From Guadua angustifolia (lineage: Eukaryota; Streptophyta; Magnoliopsida; Poales; Poaceae), in NCBI GenBank assembly GCA_036346375.1, contig CM070501.1:36786539-36850538 (forward strand): a DNA stretch of 64,000 nt, read 5' to 3'. Every line of letters begins with the position of its first letter. Position 1 is the stretch's first letter. The notes under the pieces were generated by a model that saw only the letters and a program-made list of their open reading frames with translations, was not told the DNA's origin and did not search any database. A program made the position numbers and the translations under genes. Positions 22,772-35,822 of the stretch are shown here, piece by piece.

Positions 22772-25230
22772 AGTGCAAACAAACTTGGACTGCATGCAGC
22801 AGGAAAAGGGAAATACATTAGGAACCACCAAAGAAACATAATAGAAGGGAGACCATATTCCAATATACATACAGGAAAATATCCAAATATACGTGCAAAT
22901 GTTGTTGAAGTTGTATTCACCTTTACATATGGATGTCACATTAGGACTAGGTCAATTCAGTTTTCCTAACAAAGCACATGGCAACCATGGAGCAAGTAAA
23001 GTCACCAAAAATTCGAAAAGCAAAAGGTGGAAGAGTTTATCTAGTGATATCGAATTTTGGATGATCCAACCTCCCTCTCTCTGAGGTAATATTTCCATTC
23101 AGGTATACTTCCTAGATTTAAGTGATAAAAAGTATCAGCACTTCTGCAGGGCAACAGACGGTGAAACTAGCTCCCCACCCCACCCACCCATGACCCAACA
23201 ACCTAAGTAGTAAGACAAAATAGGGAACCTAACCAAGCAGAGAACTTAATGCCCAATTTGGATGGGCGCGACCTCATCAAAGATAGAGAAAACAGCAAGG
23301 ATGGGGAGCAGGACAATCAAGCGACCCACACAACAGCCAGAAATAGTGTGAGCACATGCATCATGAGCATACCAATGATTCCTTCAAAGTTATAGATGTA
23401 TTGGGATTTGGGAAATCTAATAAGCAAGAAGAGCGTACGCTTAATTAATTAAAACTCAACTTAAACAATATTGACTTGTACTCTTGTGCTAGATGTCAAT
23501 AAATGGATGCAGTGAAATACTGAACTGCCTCGAAGTTCAACTGCCAATAGTGTTAGACAATGAAAATACAAGATAACTTTGAATAAGGCTGTCAAAACAC
23601 AGCTTTTTATAATCAACAGGATAATTAACATTCATGGAGACAGTTTGGAAGAAGTGAGGCTCTATTTTGACAATAGACTTACCATCAAATGAAGTCCGGC
23701 AATACAAGTCTGTACAGAATCATAGTTTGTTTGCAGGCTACACACTACGTAAATGAGAATATTTAATATGTCATTTTAAACATGAGAGTCTCTACAAAAA
23801 TAAGGAGTGAAAAAATGAAGATCCCTGTGCAGCACACCAAATGTCCTTCCGAAGTTACAGCCAACAACTGCTGTAAATAGATGTTGTAGGCAAGGAAAAA
23901 TAGCAGTTTACATTGAACTAAGTGATCAGCTTCCCACGATACATTAACGAAACATGGGAGACACCAGATTATCCACTTTATCCCAAGAATTTATAAGTTC
24001 CTTCGACAAGAAGCCACTGTGCCCAATCGAAAAAATAACTAGCAATTAGTTTCCCCAAAATTACAATAGAAACGTAAAAATAACTACATTACTTCAATGA
24101 AATTTTCTACCGCTCATAAGAGCATCCCATGAAGCAATAAAACAGCATAATGAAACAGGGAGTGAAAAGAGAATGGAACAGCAACAATATTCCAAACAGC
24201 ATTACAGCTAATATTCGAGAACAGAGAATGCATCATCAAATAGCATCAAGAAAAAATAAAGTGTGAATAATATTCAAGCTCTAGCTCCTCTACATAACAA
24301 AAATCCTATTGCAACGCTGAAGCTAAAAGTTAATATGAACATAAATTAAGGTAATTACCACGACTCTGTCACTGCTTGTAGTTGCTACACACCATAATCA
24401 AACAAAGGAAACATTTGATCACGTGCACACCGAAACTCCAATTTCACAACAAGCACGCGCGCACGGAACGGGTGGCCTACAGACCAGACACATCCTGCAC
24501 TAAATCCTCCCAAAATCCACGCAAAAGTGTTGAGCATTGCATATACGAACAGAAACTGCCCTGATTAACAACGGAAGCACCGAACCGAACACGAAACCAT
24601 GAGCAGAAACCAGTCCAATTCGCAGCAACACACGATTCGCCCCAATTGATCGAGACCCTACAACCCTAGACGTGCACTCCAAACGGCCGCATCGGCCCTT
24701 TTTCGCACCAAAACACCAATATCCACGGCCAAATCCGGATCCACTCCAACGCAGCAGCGGGGAGCATCGAACCGAACCAACGCCGGAAAAACACGACATC
24801 GACCCATACACCTAGCGATCGCACGGCTGGGGCGGACCTAACGTGGGGCATGGGGGTTCAGTTGAACCCCCAAAAATTTTGGAAAATAAACTGCTATTAA
24901 TACTCCATCACGCAACAAACTGCACGGATTGGAGTAGAAAGAAAGATTTGGATGATTCCCCACGAAGATGTTGACGGGGGATCTCCGGCTGGAGCTCACA
25001 GCACCGGCCACCGGAGAAGGAGTAGGGGAGATCTGGAGAACGCTGGAAACGAAGGAAGGGGAGGAGAAGAGCTCACCGCGCCGGCCGCCGGAGAAGGGGA
25101 ACGCGAACGGTGGGAACGAAGAGAAGAGGCGGAGAACGTCGTCCCGGTAGCTCGTTATGGGAATGGGAGGGTGAAGCGACGTCCGGAAGACGGGTACCGT
25201 CCGACTTTGGACGCGAAGACGAGGTTTCAA
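22772..25230 (-). promoter_or_regulatory. Likely 5' UTR, first intron(s) and promoter of the At4g18490-like gene
   Basis: A pyrimidine-rich 3' splice site (TTTTCCTGCTGCATGCAG) ends at 22790, 18 nt before the start codon, so at least one leader intron lies upstream. The stretch 22800-24400 is AT-rich and shows no coding exon. GC-rich CT-repeat DNA at 24970-25200 (minus strand CTTCTCCGGCGGCCGG) looks like a typical plant leader and core promoter. A possible donor GTGGTAATTACC is at about 24350-24363. The exact transcription start is not resolvable by eye. Confidence 0.4.
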
Positions 25231-25235
25231 ATTTA

Positions 25236-25685
25236 GGGCATGAATGGCAAGGATACAGTTCTTTAGATTTTGAGAATCGGTGAAGTTGAAAATTTTAACT
25301 TTATCAAATTTATGAAATCGAACTGTGAGTATATTAAAAGTGTTTAGATGGATCATCTTATTTACATTTTAGACTAAAAATATAAACTTAATTCACTTTA
25401 TTTTATCCTATAAGTTTCAGATCTCAAGTGAAACTGGAATCTAGAGCTCTACCAAACAGATCCTTAGCTTCTGGTAGAGCGGTAGATTTCAACTTTATCA
25501 TAAATCTGAAACTTATAGGTTAAAATAAAGTAAATTAAGTTTATATTTTTGTCTAAAATATAAATAAGATGATCTATCTAAACACTTTTAATGTACTCAC
25601 AGCTTCACGAATCTGGTGAAGTTAGAATTTTCAGCTTTATCAGATTCACAAAACTGGAGAAGCTGAATCCGTGCCAAACACACCC
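25236..25685. mobile_element. Tourist-like (PIF/Harbinger) foldback MITE
   Basis: It is flanked by TTA on both sides (25233-25235 and 25686-25688). The ends GGGCATGAATGGCAAGGAT and, inverted from the right, GGGTGTGTTTGGCACGGAT form imperfect terminal repeats. The interior is a near-complete palindrome centred at about 25460; blocks at 25360-25425 recur inverted at 25500-25575 (AAACTTATAGG, TAAACTTAATT). It has no coding capacity and sits just upstream of the presumed promoter of the At4g18490-like gene. Confidence 0.87.
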
Positions 25686-25688
25686 TTA

Positions 25689-26345
25689 GGTTTTGGATGG
25701 CAATCTCCAGGGTAGACTATTTTAGAAAGATTTCAAAATTACGGTCGAAATCTGGATAAAACTCAAAACGTAAATTTAAAATCTGGTAAATTTGAAAATG
25801 AAATTTTGGTACTTTTCAACTCTACGTGAAATGATCTTCTGAGACTAGAAAAAATTGTAACCATAATGCTAAGGTATGAAGTTGGGATACTGAGTTGGTC
25901 TACAGCATCAGATATAGGTCTTGGTCCCTCCACAACGTCATAGGTTCAAATCTCACTCTCAACATTCTTTCTAACTTCTTGCATAGCAAAAAAATCCATG
26001 AAAATTCTGGTGATTACCATGACTCGAGTCCAAGTCTCGCTAGTAGGAGACAAGTATCCTAACCAACTAGACTCAAACATTGTTGTGATTTAGTAAGCTC
26101 TTATATACAACTTGTATATATATAAATTTTCACATGTACTTTGGTCCTAAAAACATCAAATTCGGTCGATTTTTGTATCAAGTTCGGTCTCAAAGCCAAA
26201 ATCTCAGCGAAACTGGATGAAATTTCCCCGAAAATTTTGAAATTACTATAGCAATTTATCTTTTCAATTTTTTTTATTTCGTCAGGATTTGAAATCTCGT
26301 CTATGGCCAAAATTTCTAAAATTTCATCGAAATTTTGAACCTTGT
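25689..26345. repeat. Dispersed AT-rich repeat, copy 2 of 4
   Basis: It contains the family wording (AATTTCATCGAAATTTTGAACCTTG at the right end read as short phrases; CGGTCGAAATCTGG at the left) and shares GAGACTAGAAAAAATT with copy 3. Its middle holds two tRNA-like stretches in opposite orientation, at about 25884-25955 (plus) and 26020-26090 (minus), with A-box-like TACTGAGTTGG and B-box-like GGTTCAAATCT on the plus strand. Confidence 0.55.
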
Positions 26346-28549
26346 CGATGTGATAGTTAGGACATTACAGACAATTCTCCTTAGAAACCGTTTATGATAG
26401 CTAAGACATCACAAACAGTTTTCAAACTGTCTATGACATGTCATTATTATCACTGATATATACACTACAGGAAACGACTTCATTTTCGTCGGCCAAGAAC
26501 CGACGAAAACAAGCCAAAAACCGACGAAATTAGTTATTTTCGTCGGCAAACCGACGAAAATAGGCCGACGAAAATACATGATTTAAAAGCAAGAGTATTT
26601 TCGATGACAACCGATTTAAACTACACATATTTTCGATTACCAGAAGCCGATTTAAAATACGCAGGTGGGTCGCTCGACGCCCTCGACATCGAAGGCAAGT
26701 GTATTTTAAATAATAAACCGACGAAAATAATGGTGACACGTCACCCGACGACACGTAATTGACGACATTTGATTTAAATCGGTTTTGGTAATTTAAAATA
26801 AGTCAAGAATTCAAAAAAAATACGAAAATTGTAAAAATCCCAGAAAATTCACAGATGCACAGATACATATTCACAGATGCACAGATCACATATTCAGTGC
26901 ATAGATACAATTCACATCACATATCTAACAACCATATAGTCTTCGATCACATCACAAGTTCATTATAGACTTAATTCACATCACAATTCACAGAAATATT
27001 CCACATCACACATCTAACAACCATATAGTCTTCGATCACATCACAAGTTCGTTATAGACTTAGTTGACATCACAAGTTCATTAATCCACATCACACAACA
27101 ATGGTGACGCATCAAAAGTTCCCTGAAACACAAGTTCACATCACAAGTTCCCTGAAACACAACGCAGCCATCATTTTTGGAGCTCAATTGATGTACTTCA
27201 ACATTGCTTTGCAATTCCACAATATTTTGGATATCAATCCCTGCAATCAGCAAAATAGTCAAACATAGTAAAAAAACTATGGATCTTTACTATGATTTTC
27301 AGAAACATAATAAAAACAGGGAAGCACGAAGAAAATGGAAGAGTAATAGAAATCATCAAAACTAGTTCAAGATTTCAGTAGTGAACGTCTTCTTTGGAAT
27401 ATTAGTAGGAGAAAGTCCACAAATGTTCAGTGAGTTCTAAATTAGCTCCACTTTATTTGAAGTTTTTCTTGTGAAATGAGTAAATAATTTTTCACAGCAT
27501 AGAGACATCAAAATTAAATATATTGACATCAAAATTTTCACAGCATGGAGATATATATTGTGACAAAATCTAATAATTAAAGTTGCACCTTGGAGATCGA
27601 AAATTGAAAAGTAAAAATGAACATCAAAATATTTTCTTGGTTAAATGTGTTAAATGTGTTTGGTCACCAAAAAGAGAAGACATTATTATACTATCACTAG
27701 GCAGTGTTAAATGTGTTTGGTCACCAATCTTCTAAGCTCTATATGGGTATTCTCTCGCAATGGTGTAGTTGAACCAAACAACAAAAATCACATGATAACC
27801 CTAGTCTATTTCTTACTGGTAGTTCATCCTGTAATAAGGAGGGTATGTCTCAAGATTTGTCTTTTGCTTGTGTACTTCTTCCATGGAAAAGAGAATAAGA
27901 AATAAATGCAGGACTTCTGTCACTTACTTAATATAGGTTAAGTATCATGTGACCTCGAACTTATGGCTTATCGCCCTTACAAATGCAGGGAATTGAATAG
28001 AAAAGCTTAGCTAGGTATTGTAACGTTCATGAATTAAAGATGGTTCTCGAGCCTTGAGCAGTTCCAAATTGATATCACTTTGTGCTCCTAGATGAGCTTG
28101 CTGCTGATTTTAACTATCCTAGATCTTGAGTCCTAAGAGTAGAGGATTTGTAATCTCAGCTTCACTACTGCAATTTGCTATAGCACACTCAGTCATTGTG
28201 TTGTGTTGTTCTTGAATTATACCATTTTTGCATAATCAAGCTGTTTATACATATAGTTGCTTCACCTGATCAAAACCTATGATTTCTTTTGTACTCTTCT
28301 GGTTTGCTTCCTCTAATTGTCATATGTAGTCTTCTGTAAATAAATAAATAAATATAGTAGTACTCCCACAAATTGTTACCACATTTGTAACACCTGTTCT
28401 AGCATGAAAATCATCCCGTTTCCATGTTCTTTTTTCTTTCCCCTGAAATAGCTATGAGTTTCTTTTCAGTCAAATGGAAAGTTATCTGCCTTGACGTGTT
28501 CAGATTAAAATATAAGCAAAACAACTCGAAACAAAAAAATGCAAAGAAG

Positions 28550-29640
28550 ATTTATCTCACAAATACAAATTTACCTTGGTGACACGTGGAAGTCGTGACC
28601 GCTACCCACATCGCCGCCTGAGTTAAAATATTGACTAACTGATGGTGACCCTGAATTACTACCAATATCGCATCCAGCTCCAGGAGGCGGTGGCGGCCCC
28701 TGTATGATGTACCCAAAAGTTTACAAAAATTACCAGTATTAATGTGAATAACCAAACAATTGGAATGAAATATACCATATTTGTAGGTGCGAAGAAAACT
28801 GCAGGTGGAGGAGGTTGAAATGGTGGGAGTGAGACAGCTGATCCCAAGTGAGCAGATAAAAGGTCCTGAAAAGTAAAAAACATCAATTTCATTTGCAAAT
28901 TTTAAACTTCACGACTAACTAACAACTATACGGTTCATGAAGCACAATTCAAGATATTTCTTTTAACTTAAAGCATTTGAATTTATAAAAGATCAAATGT
29001 ACTTACTTGAATGTGTTGTTGTTGTGATCTCTGCCATTCAATCATGTATTGGTCATGTTGATTCATCCTTTCCTGTTCTTGTCTCAATAATTCTTGTTGT
29101 TGCCTTAGTGCCTCCTGCTGTCGCCTCAACATCTCTTCGTCCCGCCTAACATCAGAAGAACTTCGTGAGCTACTTTGTGAAGAAGACGACTCGCCTCGCT
29201 TAAGGCTTCACCGAATCGACGATCCCGTTGAACATAGCAAATCTGCCATGTTTCTTCCCACCACCACTTGAGTATAAAGCAACATTATCGATCTGCTCTT
29301 TCCTCCAATCAAAGTCTGCTCCGTGACGTTCCACCATTAATTCTCCATACCTCCTGCTACATAGCAAAGAAATAAGATGTGAGTTTAATGTTATATAGGA
29401 GCGTAATATTTGGAAAAATATAACATTACCTCCTCTGTTCGAGCCTCAACTGGTGGAGCAACCTCGTTTTGAGCCTCTTCAAGGCATCTCTCAAGCGCAC
29501 TTCGTCGACTTTGCTGAGAGCTGCAGCCTCTAAAGAGAGAACCTTCTGATGAACTTTGGCCCTTCGAAGATGAAGAGCCATCTTTCTTCTTTCCTTTTGA
29601 GAGAAATTTGCTGCCGATATGAGTAAACGACCTCATCCTG
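28550..29640 (-). pseudogene. CACTA second gene (TNPA-like DNA-binding protein), degenerate
   Basis: Fragments in order on the minus strand are MRSFTHIGSKFLSKGKKKDG and a Ser-rich segment, then RYGELMVERHGADFDW and YSSGGGKKHGRFAMFNG, then a Gln-rich coiled-coil-like tail at about 29030-29160. This matches the second gene usually found downstream of TNP2 in grass CACTA elements, thought to bind subterminal repeats. Frameshifts and stops separate the parts, and some separations look like introns. Confidence 0.7.
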
Positions 29641-29751
29641 CGTGAAAAATAATACAAGATATAATTAGCAAAAATAATAATACAAAGGATAACTAATAAA
29701 TAAAACAAGATATTATTAGCAAAAATAATACAAGATATGTAGGCATACTTA

Positions 29752-32340
29752 TTAGAAGTCCTCATCTTGAGGAGGTTCAATGGAAATATTTTGTGCACTA
29801 CCATGACGAGGCATGGATCTATGACCATTTTGCGAGCCATTTGAGCCACGACGAGAACGTTTCTTGCTTCGAACATTTTCAACAATAACATCTGTTGTAT
29901 CGCCAACTATTTCGTCAATTCCCAACCCAAGGTCAACCTGAAAGGAGCTTGGTAAACCATCTGCTTGATATGCTTCGTGAACGGTGTTGTCAACATCAGT
30001 TTCACCATAGTCGTTGTCTCTAGGAGTTGGCAAACGACCAGGGGGATTAACCTTTTGAACAACCCACCAAGATGACAAGTTTTGCAAGGTACATGGATAC
30101 GACAAATAATACACCTGTTCAACTTGATGAGCGATCACAAATGGATCATAGCTAGTAAGACGTGATTGATGATTAACTTCGACCAAACCAACTTTGTTGT
30201 TACGCTTTATCCCTATCCCTGGTACTGTACTAAACCAGTCACAATAAAAGAAGACTACTCTCAAGTCTTTAGCTCCCCGAACTTGAATTCTACTATGTTT
30301 TGAATCACACCATAGTACTGCTTACGCCCATTCACATCATAGGCTTTAGTGACAACTCCGCTATTTGTTGTCGCTAATTGTGGATGTGTTGCTTCAAATT
30401 TTGCAGAGCTAAAGCGAAATCCATTTACATCATAGCGTCCAAAACTCTTCGCTGTAATGCTTCCGTGGGATAGCTGTGCTAGATCTTCATGAACGGTGTT
30501 GTCACTCATACATCGCAAGAGGTAGAGCGTTCATTCAACCATATATTTAACTTAATGAAATATTTGTATGTGTTGAAAGAAATTTACATGTTGTCGAAAC
30601 CACGCCACAAAATTGGGGCCCCTCGTAAACCTTCACGTCGTAATTTGTCCAGCTTGTTTAGGGTAGGTTGTTGGGTTGATCTCCAATATTGTTGATCAAA
30701 CAATCTATCGAAAAGTTATTGAAGTTACAATATTGAAGTTACAATATTGAAAATTTATTGAAAATTAGAAATGCTAATACTTACTCGAAATACTTGTCCA
30801 TTTCCTCGATGTTTGCATACAAATACAACAATGTGGCATTCCATTCCTCCAAAGGTAGAGTGTGATTCGAACTTCCACCAACAACCTTGCCTTTCCACAG
30901 AATAATTTCAGATTTACTGACAAGAATGTCTTGAGAGGTGTGATATCGTGGTATATGAATATTGATGTTGTGTTCATCAGCGAAATATGTGCTTGTGTAG
31001 TACGATATCTCCTTGAGATAAAATGCTTCCGCGATACATCCTTCAACTCGGGCCTTGTTACGGACGGTCTTAATTTGTTTAAGATTTCATTCTATTGGGT
31101 ACATCCATCCAGATTGCACAGACCCCCAACCTCCGCTTCATATGGCAAATGCACTAACAGATGTTGCATTGCATTCATAAAGCCCGGTGGGAATACCTTC
31201 TCCATCTTGCATACAAGCACCGTGATATCCTTCTTCAATTTTCTAAATGTTTTCCAGGATGATCAGGCCCTGGTATGACAAGAGTTAGAAATACAAACTC
31301 ATCCTTCATGCATAGCGAGAGAGGAAGATTGTATGAAATTGCAAAGACAGGCCAGCAAGAGTATGAGGCTGCACTTGTGTTAAAGGGTGTAAAACCATCA
31401 GTGGCCAACCCAATCCTCACGTTCTGAGGTTCTTTGGCGAAATCTGGGTCATATCTATCTAACGCCTTCCATGCCTCTCCATCCGATGGATGACCCATAG
31501 AACCCTTGTTGATACGTACGCCTTCCTTATGCCACCTCATATGCTGAGCAGTTGACTTTGATAAGTACGACCGTTGGAGTCTTGGTGTGAGAGGCATGTA
31601 CCGTAAAACCTTGACTGGTACTCTTGTTGGCAGCACAATTCTTTCTTCGTTCAATAGCTCCACATATCTAGATTTCTTGCAATATGTACAATGATTTGCA
31701 TTTGCATTTTCTTTCCAAAACAACATACAATTATTGATGCACATGTCAATCTTCTGGTAAGGCATTCCAAGACCGGATAGAAGTTTTTTGGAGTTGTAGA
31801 AGTCCTTTAGCATCTTATGAGGCTTTGGTAGAATTTCAGATATCAAATCAATCAGATCATTGTAACAACTTATAGAAAAGTTGTATTTTGATCTCGATAG
31901 CCATTAGTCGTGTCACCAAGAGAAGTCGTGTAACACTCGTGGACTCATGCAAAGGTTCTTCCGGTCGAAAGAAGACTAAAGAATTCCTTAACCTCCGCCC
32001 AAGTTGATCCTCAAACTGCTGAATAAAATCACCCATCATTTCTTCCATCCGATCCTCCGGGTCATCGAAAATATTGACCGGATTGGACATATGTTCTTGC
32101 GGGCCTCACCATGCTCATACCATGTCCGATAATCCCAAGATGAAACCATATTTGCATAGGTGGCGCTCCATATCGACTTGACATGCCGAGCGTAATTCGA
32201 CACCTAGAGCACGGGCACTTTGCCAAACCACCACCGGAGATGAGGAGTACACAAGATCCACGAAAGCTTGTGTATTCACCATCCACTCTTTGTGGGCATC
32301 GAATTATTTCTCCAACCACTATACATCCACGCATCGATCA
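29752..32340 (-). pseudogene. CACTA TNP2-type transposase pseudogene
   Basis: From high to low coordinate: a transposase-associated N-terminus at about 32060-32340 (MYSGWRNNSMPTKSGW-like, cysteine pairs CPCSRCR); an acidic linker 31857-32090; the Transposase_21 core 31235-31846 with CINNCMLFWKENANANHCTYC, AQHMRWHKEG and HPSDGEAWKALD, and a C-terminal piece ending IPGPDHPGKHLEN; a DUF4218-like stretch near 30700-31230 (FPPGFMNAMQHLLVHLPYEA); and a DUF4216-like end (VVFFYCDWF, VGLVEVNHQSRL, DPFVIAHQVEQVYYLSYP). Multiple frameshifts and stops make it non-functional as read. It would be the catalytic transposase of this element. Confidence 0.87.
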
Positions 32341-33708
32341 TCTCCCATTTTCCACGCACTAGGTTATACACATAAAATTTCACTCAAATACTACGACATG
32401 TCATAAAACTCATACTTAAATCGTTCATCCCAGTGTCCAAAAACACCATCAAGTTTCAATTAGAGAACCACCATCAAGTTTTCGCTTTCCTAATTTGCTT
32501 AACTAAATGAGTGGACATGCAAGGGCAAGTAAGTGATAAGCTTTCAACCGCAACAATTTATCAACAATGTGCAGTGGGTTTTCTAATTAGGAAAGAACCT
32601 ATAGAGAAGTTGATTTGAGGTATATGTATATGATTACAGCATAAAGTAAGGCATCATTCAGTGAGATTATAATATAAAGCAAAGCATTAACTATTAACCT
32701 ATATGGAATCACATTAACGATAAAAAATAACACTAACGATGCTAGGACATATATAACATTGAGCACAATTAACATTATTAACATTGAGTATATACTACTA
32801 ACAAGAAATTATGAGTAAATATATTACTAACAATGGGCATATAGTACTAACATTCCTAATATTGAGCATATACTATTAACACCTAAACATTTAGCACAAT
32901 TAACTATATAACGCAACATTTAGCAAATACTAACATTGAGCATATACAACAAACATTGAACATATACAACAAGCATTGAGCACAATTAATTTTAACGATA
33001 TTAGGGCATATTTTTGAGCAATCGAAATCACTAAATACATTACTAATTCCACATCCACAAAGAAATTGAAATTTACCGACGGACGGCGGGGTGGCATGAG
33101 CTCATGGAGGCGGCGTTAGTAATGGCTTGTCGCGCATGATGCGGTGATGTGACGGGCGCATGTGCTATGATGGTGCAAGGGTGAGGCACGGGCGAAGCCG
33201 CGACGCGAGGCGAAGCTGCGGCGCGGCGGCGCGCTACGGCGGCGCTGGCGGACACAGCGGCGAAGCGGCATGACGTGCGGGCTGGCTGCATAGCAGTGCG
33301 CAAGCGCGAGGCGTGGCGGCTAAAACGCACGCTGCGGCTTAACAGCACCGATTCAAGCGTAATAACTTTTTCCCTCCAGCGGTTTAAATCGGTAAACCGA
33401 TTTAAAATACATGCCCGGCGCCACGTGTCTTAAATTAAATCGGTTACGCCGTCGAAAATAACAATGTGCGACACGTGGCATAAATTCGTTATTCGACCGA
33501 CGAAAATGGTCCCAAATATTTTTGAAAATCTTGCTATGGCGGTTCCTTACTTTAAATCGGCTAGAACGCTGAAACCGAGCGAAAATATAACTAATTTAAA
33601 TCGGTATTTATGGGACCGACGAATTTATGCATTTATATACGTCGGTTTTTTTGGGCCGACGAAAAAAATGTTAGGCCGACGAAAAAAGTATCGTTTCCTG
33701 TAGTGATA

Positions 33709-35344
33709 GTTACAGACAATTCACAAAATCGTTTATGATAACGTTTTTGAATAGTCAGTAATAAGATTTTCTATACTAGTAAAAGAATCTTACCATATAT
33801 GTGACAATAAATTAAACAAATGTCTAACTCAATTTAACTTGCCTAACTCGATGTGTAACAAAGTTTTAGATTCGAAAGTATATGAACCGACCACTACTAT
33901 TGACTCTTGCTGTTTTTACCTAGCTGTAATCCCCTATGCGGTGCAACTAGGGCCTCTTTTAACATTTTCTCAAGCGAAGCTTGCAATTGCACATGCATGC
34001 AGAATACGAGCACAACAGCAGTATGCAAAGTTAACATAAGTACACCAAAGGCCAAAACCCCTAAAGAATCAGATAGATCCATGCAAGGACAATGGTGAAG
34101 GTTAGCGGGTTAGCAGCGAGGCCCCGTCGCAATGGGGTTGTCAGGTTACTACAGGTCACAACGCCCCTGTTCCCTCTTTTGGACTCCCATGATGCATGAG
34201 GAACTCCCTCAAACATTTGTAGAATTTTTAAAATAATGTATTTTAAAAATAAATTTACATTTTTATGTAAAAACCTATTTTCTATAATGTTTATTTAAAA
34301 TTTGTATTATTTAAAAAAATCGGTACGCATACCAGCCGAGATCTATCCACCAACTTCATCAACGCAGCACGCTGCTGGCAGCACTGCCGCTCGACTATTC
34401 GCCCATTACTATTTTCCGTTTGCACTGCGCCTGCCAACGACGACGGTGGCTGGCCTGTTCCGGCCGCGAGCGCATCGACCAGTCGATGGTTCGCTCGCTC
34501 GCTAGCTAGCTGATGTGTCGCTATAAAGTTTCAAAACCGCGCGCGAGGCGGGACCCAAGCGGGGCCAGATCCACCAATCCGAGTGCGGATCCAAAACGCT
34601 TCCGCCCGGCTGGGCGGGCAGCGCGCGGCCCCTCGGTGTCGATCGATCGCCTTACGCGCGCGACGCGAGGGCTCCCGCTCCCTGGCCGCCTGGCTGGCTT
34701 CAAATCGCGCCCCCGCGCGGCGCCAAATATCGCGCCGTGGCGTGGCCCCGCCCCCATGCACGTCGCGCTCACCCGTCGCCACCTCCTCCTGCCGAAATGT
34801 CGCGGCCTAGCTCGTGCCTCTGCACCTGTCTGCGCGCGCGCGTCGAGCCTTCACCCATCGCCACCACCTCTCTGCGCGCGCGTCGAGCCTTTACTAGCCC
34901 ACACCTCTCTCTCTCTCTCTGTCAATAATATATACTATTGGATACATGCATGTGTCCATTTTCTCGGCTGCGCTAGCTCCCGGCCGAGGCTGCTACATGC
35001 CAAGCGATGCGGCAAACGCAGCGTACGTAGTACAGCGGCGCGTGACATGACGCCGGCGTGCGATCGATGTGGGGAGCTAGGAAAGGCTCGGCCGGGATTT
35101 GTTGGGTTGGTTGTGGTGGTGATGGCTAGCTGTGGGCCGGCAGGGCAGGGAGCGTGCGCACTGTGCGTGCCAGCAACTGGCTACCTTGGGGTCCCGCCCG
35201 GCATGACAGGTGGAGAGCAGGAACAGGCTGAAAAGAACGCGGCGGAGGCGGCCGGCCAGCGAGGCTAGCAACTCCATGACGGAACACGAGGTACGTCGTC
35301 ATCTCGGCTTATCGTTGGTTCCGGTTCCTGCCTCATTAATCGTT
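33709..35344. other. Flank of CACTA plus GC-rich island
   Basis: Positions 33709-34300 are ordinary AT-rich DNA. From about 34330 to 35330 base composition changes to GC-rich with many CGCG motifs, a TATA-like GCTATAAAG at 34520 and CT-rich leader-like DNA near 34895-34920. A plus-strand frame of 251 codons (34513-35268) is Arg/Ala/Pro-rich and shows no domain. This could be a CpG-rich promoter or first exon cut off by the copia insertion at 35350, but I cannot identify a gene. Confidence 0.35.
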
Positions 35345-35349
35345 AATAG

Positions 35350-35814
35350 TGTTGGAATATATGGGCTAGACCTATAAATATTTGAGAGTAATTTCAAATG
35401 AATATCAAAGGTTCATCATATAGAAGAGGTACAAAACTCTTTAATATTACCATGCTAGTTGAAGTGGAGTAACACCAACTTAAATAGTAGAGTGTGCTCA
35501 ATCCCACTAGCTTATGTGGGAGAGAAAGAAAAGAACACGCGCGCGCTCGCCTCGCCTCGACGGGCTCGGGCACGGGCACTGGCCGGGGCGAAGGGCGCGA
35601 GAACACGGCACCTGCGTGAATGGTCCACCAAAATCCGGTCCAATAGCTTGCGCATGCGCGGTCTCTTTTTGCAGTTTTTCTTTTGCTCTCCGAAAATCCG
35701 TGATTGGTTACAAGTGATCTCGTAGTCTTTTCCTATATATATCGCGCGGGCTTCCGCCTGAGAGAAAAGAAGGAGAAAAAAAAAAAAAAACTAGGGTTTT
35801 TCCTCTTTCTCTCT
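35350..35814 (+). repeat. Truncated 5' LTR of the copia element
   Basis: This is the first 465 bp of a roughly 905-bp LTR. It aligns with 38457 onward (after removing the insertion) up to CCTCTTTCTCTCT, where similarity stops. It contains the leader-like CTATATATATCGCGCGGG and CTAGGGTTTTTCC. Confidence 0.85.
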
Positions 35815-35822
35815 CGAGCTAG

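Larger units (their letters stand above)
26463..33705 (-). mobile_element. CACTA (En/Spm) transposon, 7.2 kb, intact ends
   Basis: Both ends carry CACTACAGGAAACGA (15 bp, inverted at the right end), flanked by the 3-bp TSD ATA at 26460-26462 and 33706-33708. Subterminal regions at both ends carry many TTTTCGTCGG and TTTAAATCGG motifs in both orientations. The interior encodes, on the minus strand, a TNP2-type transposase followed by a second element gene; both are broken. The element lies inside older DNA with its own ACAGTTT/AAACTGTC repeats, possibly an earlier CACTA. Confidence 0.95.

Noticed and set aside
24850..24880. Perfect 20-bp hairpin GGGGGTTCAGTTGAACCCCC as a terminator
   Set aside because: This is eukaryotic DNA, and the palindrome is short and unconnected to any gene end, so I do not call it a terminator.
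26860..27170. Possible CRISPR-like or tandem array of TTCACATCACAAGTTC phrases
   Set aside because: The spacing is irregular, units differ, and they lie inside a plant CACTA element; it is degenerate repeat DNA.
28659..28898. Hydrophobic minus-strand frame looking like a small membrane protein
   Set aside because: It lies within the introns and exons of the degenerate second CACTA gene; the hydrophobicity comes from AT-rich sequence.
34513..35268. Plus-strand frame of 251 codons
   Set aside because: It is composition-driven (GC-rich) with no recognisable motif, and overlapping frames of similar length occur.
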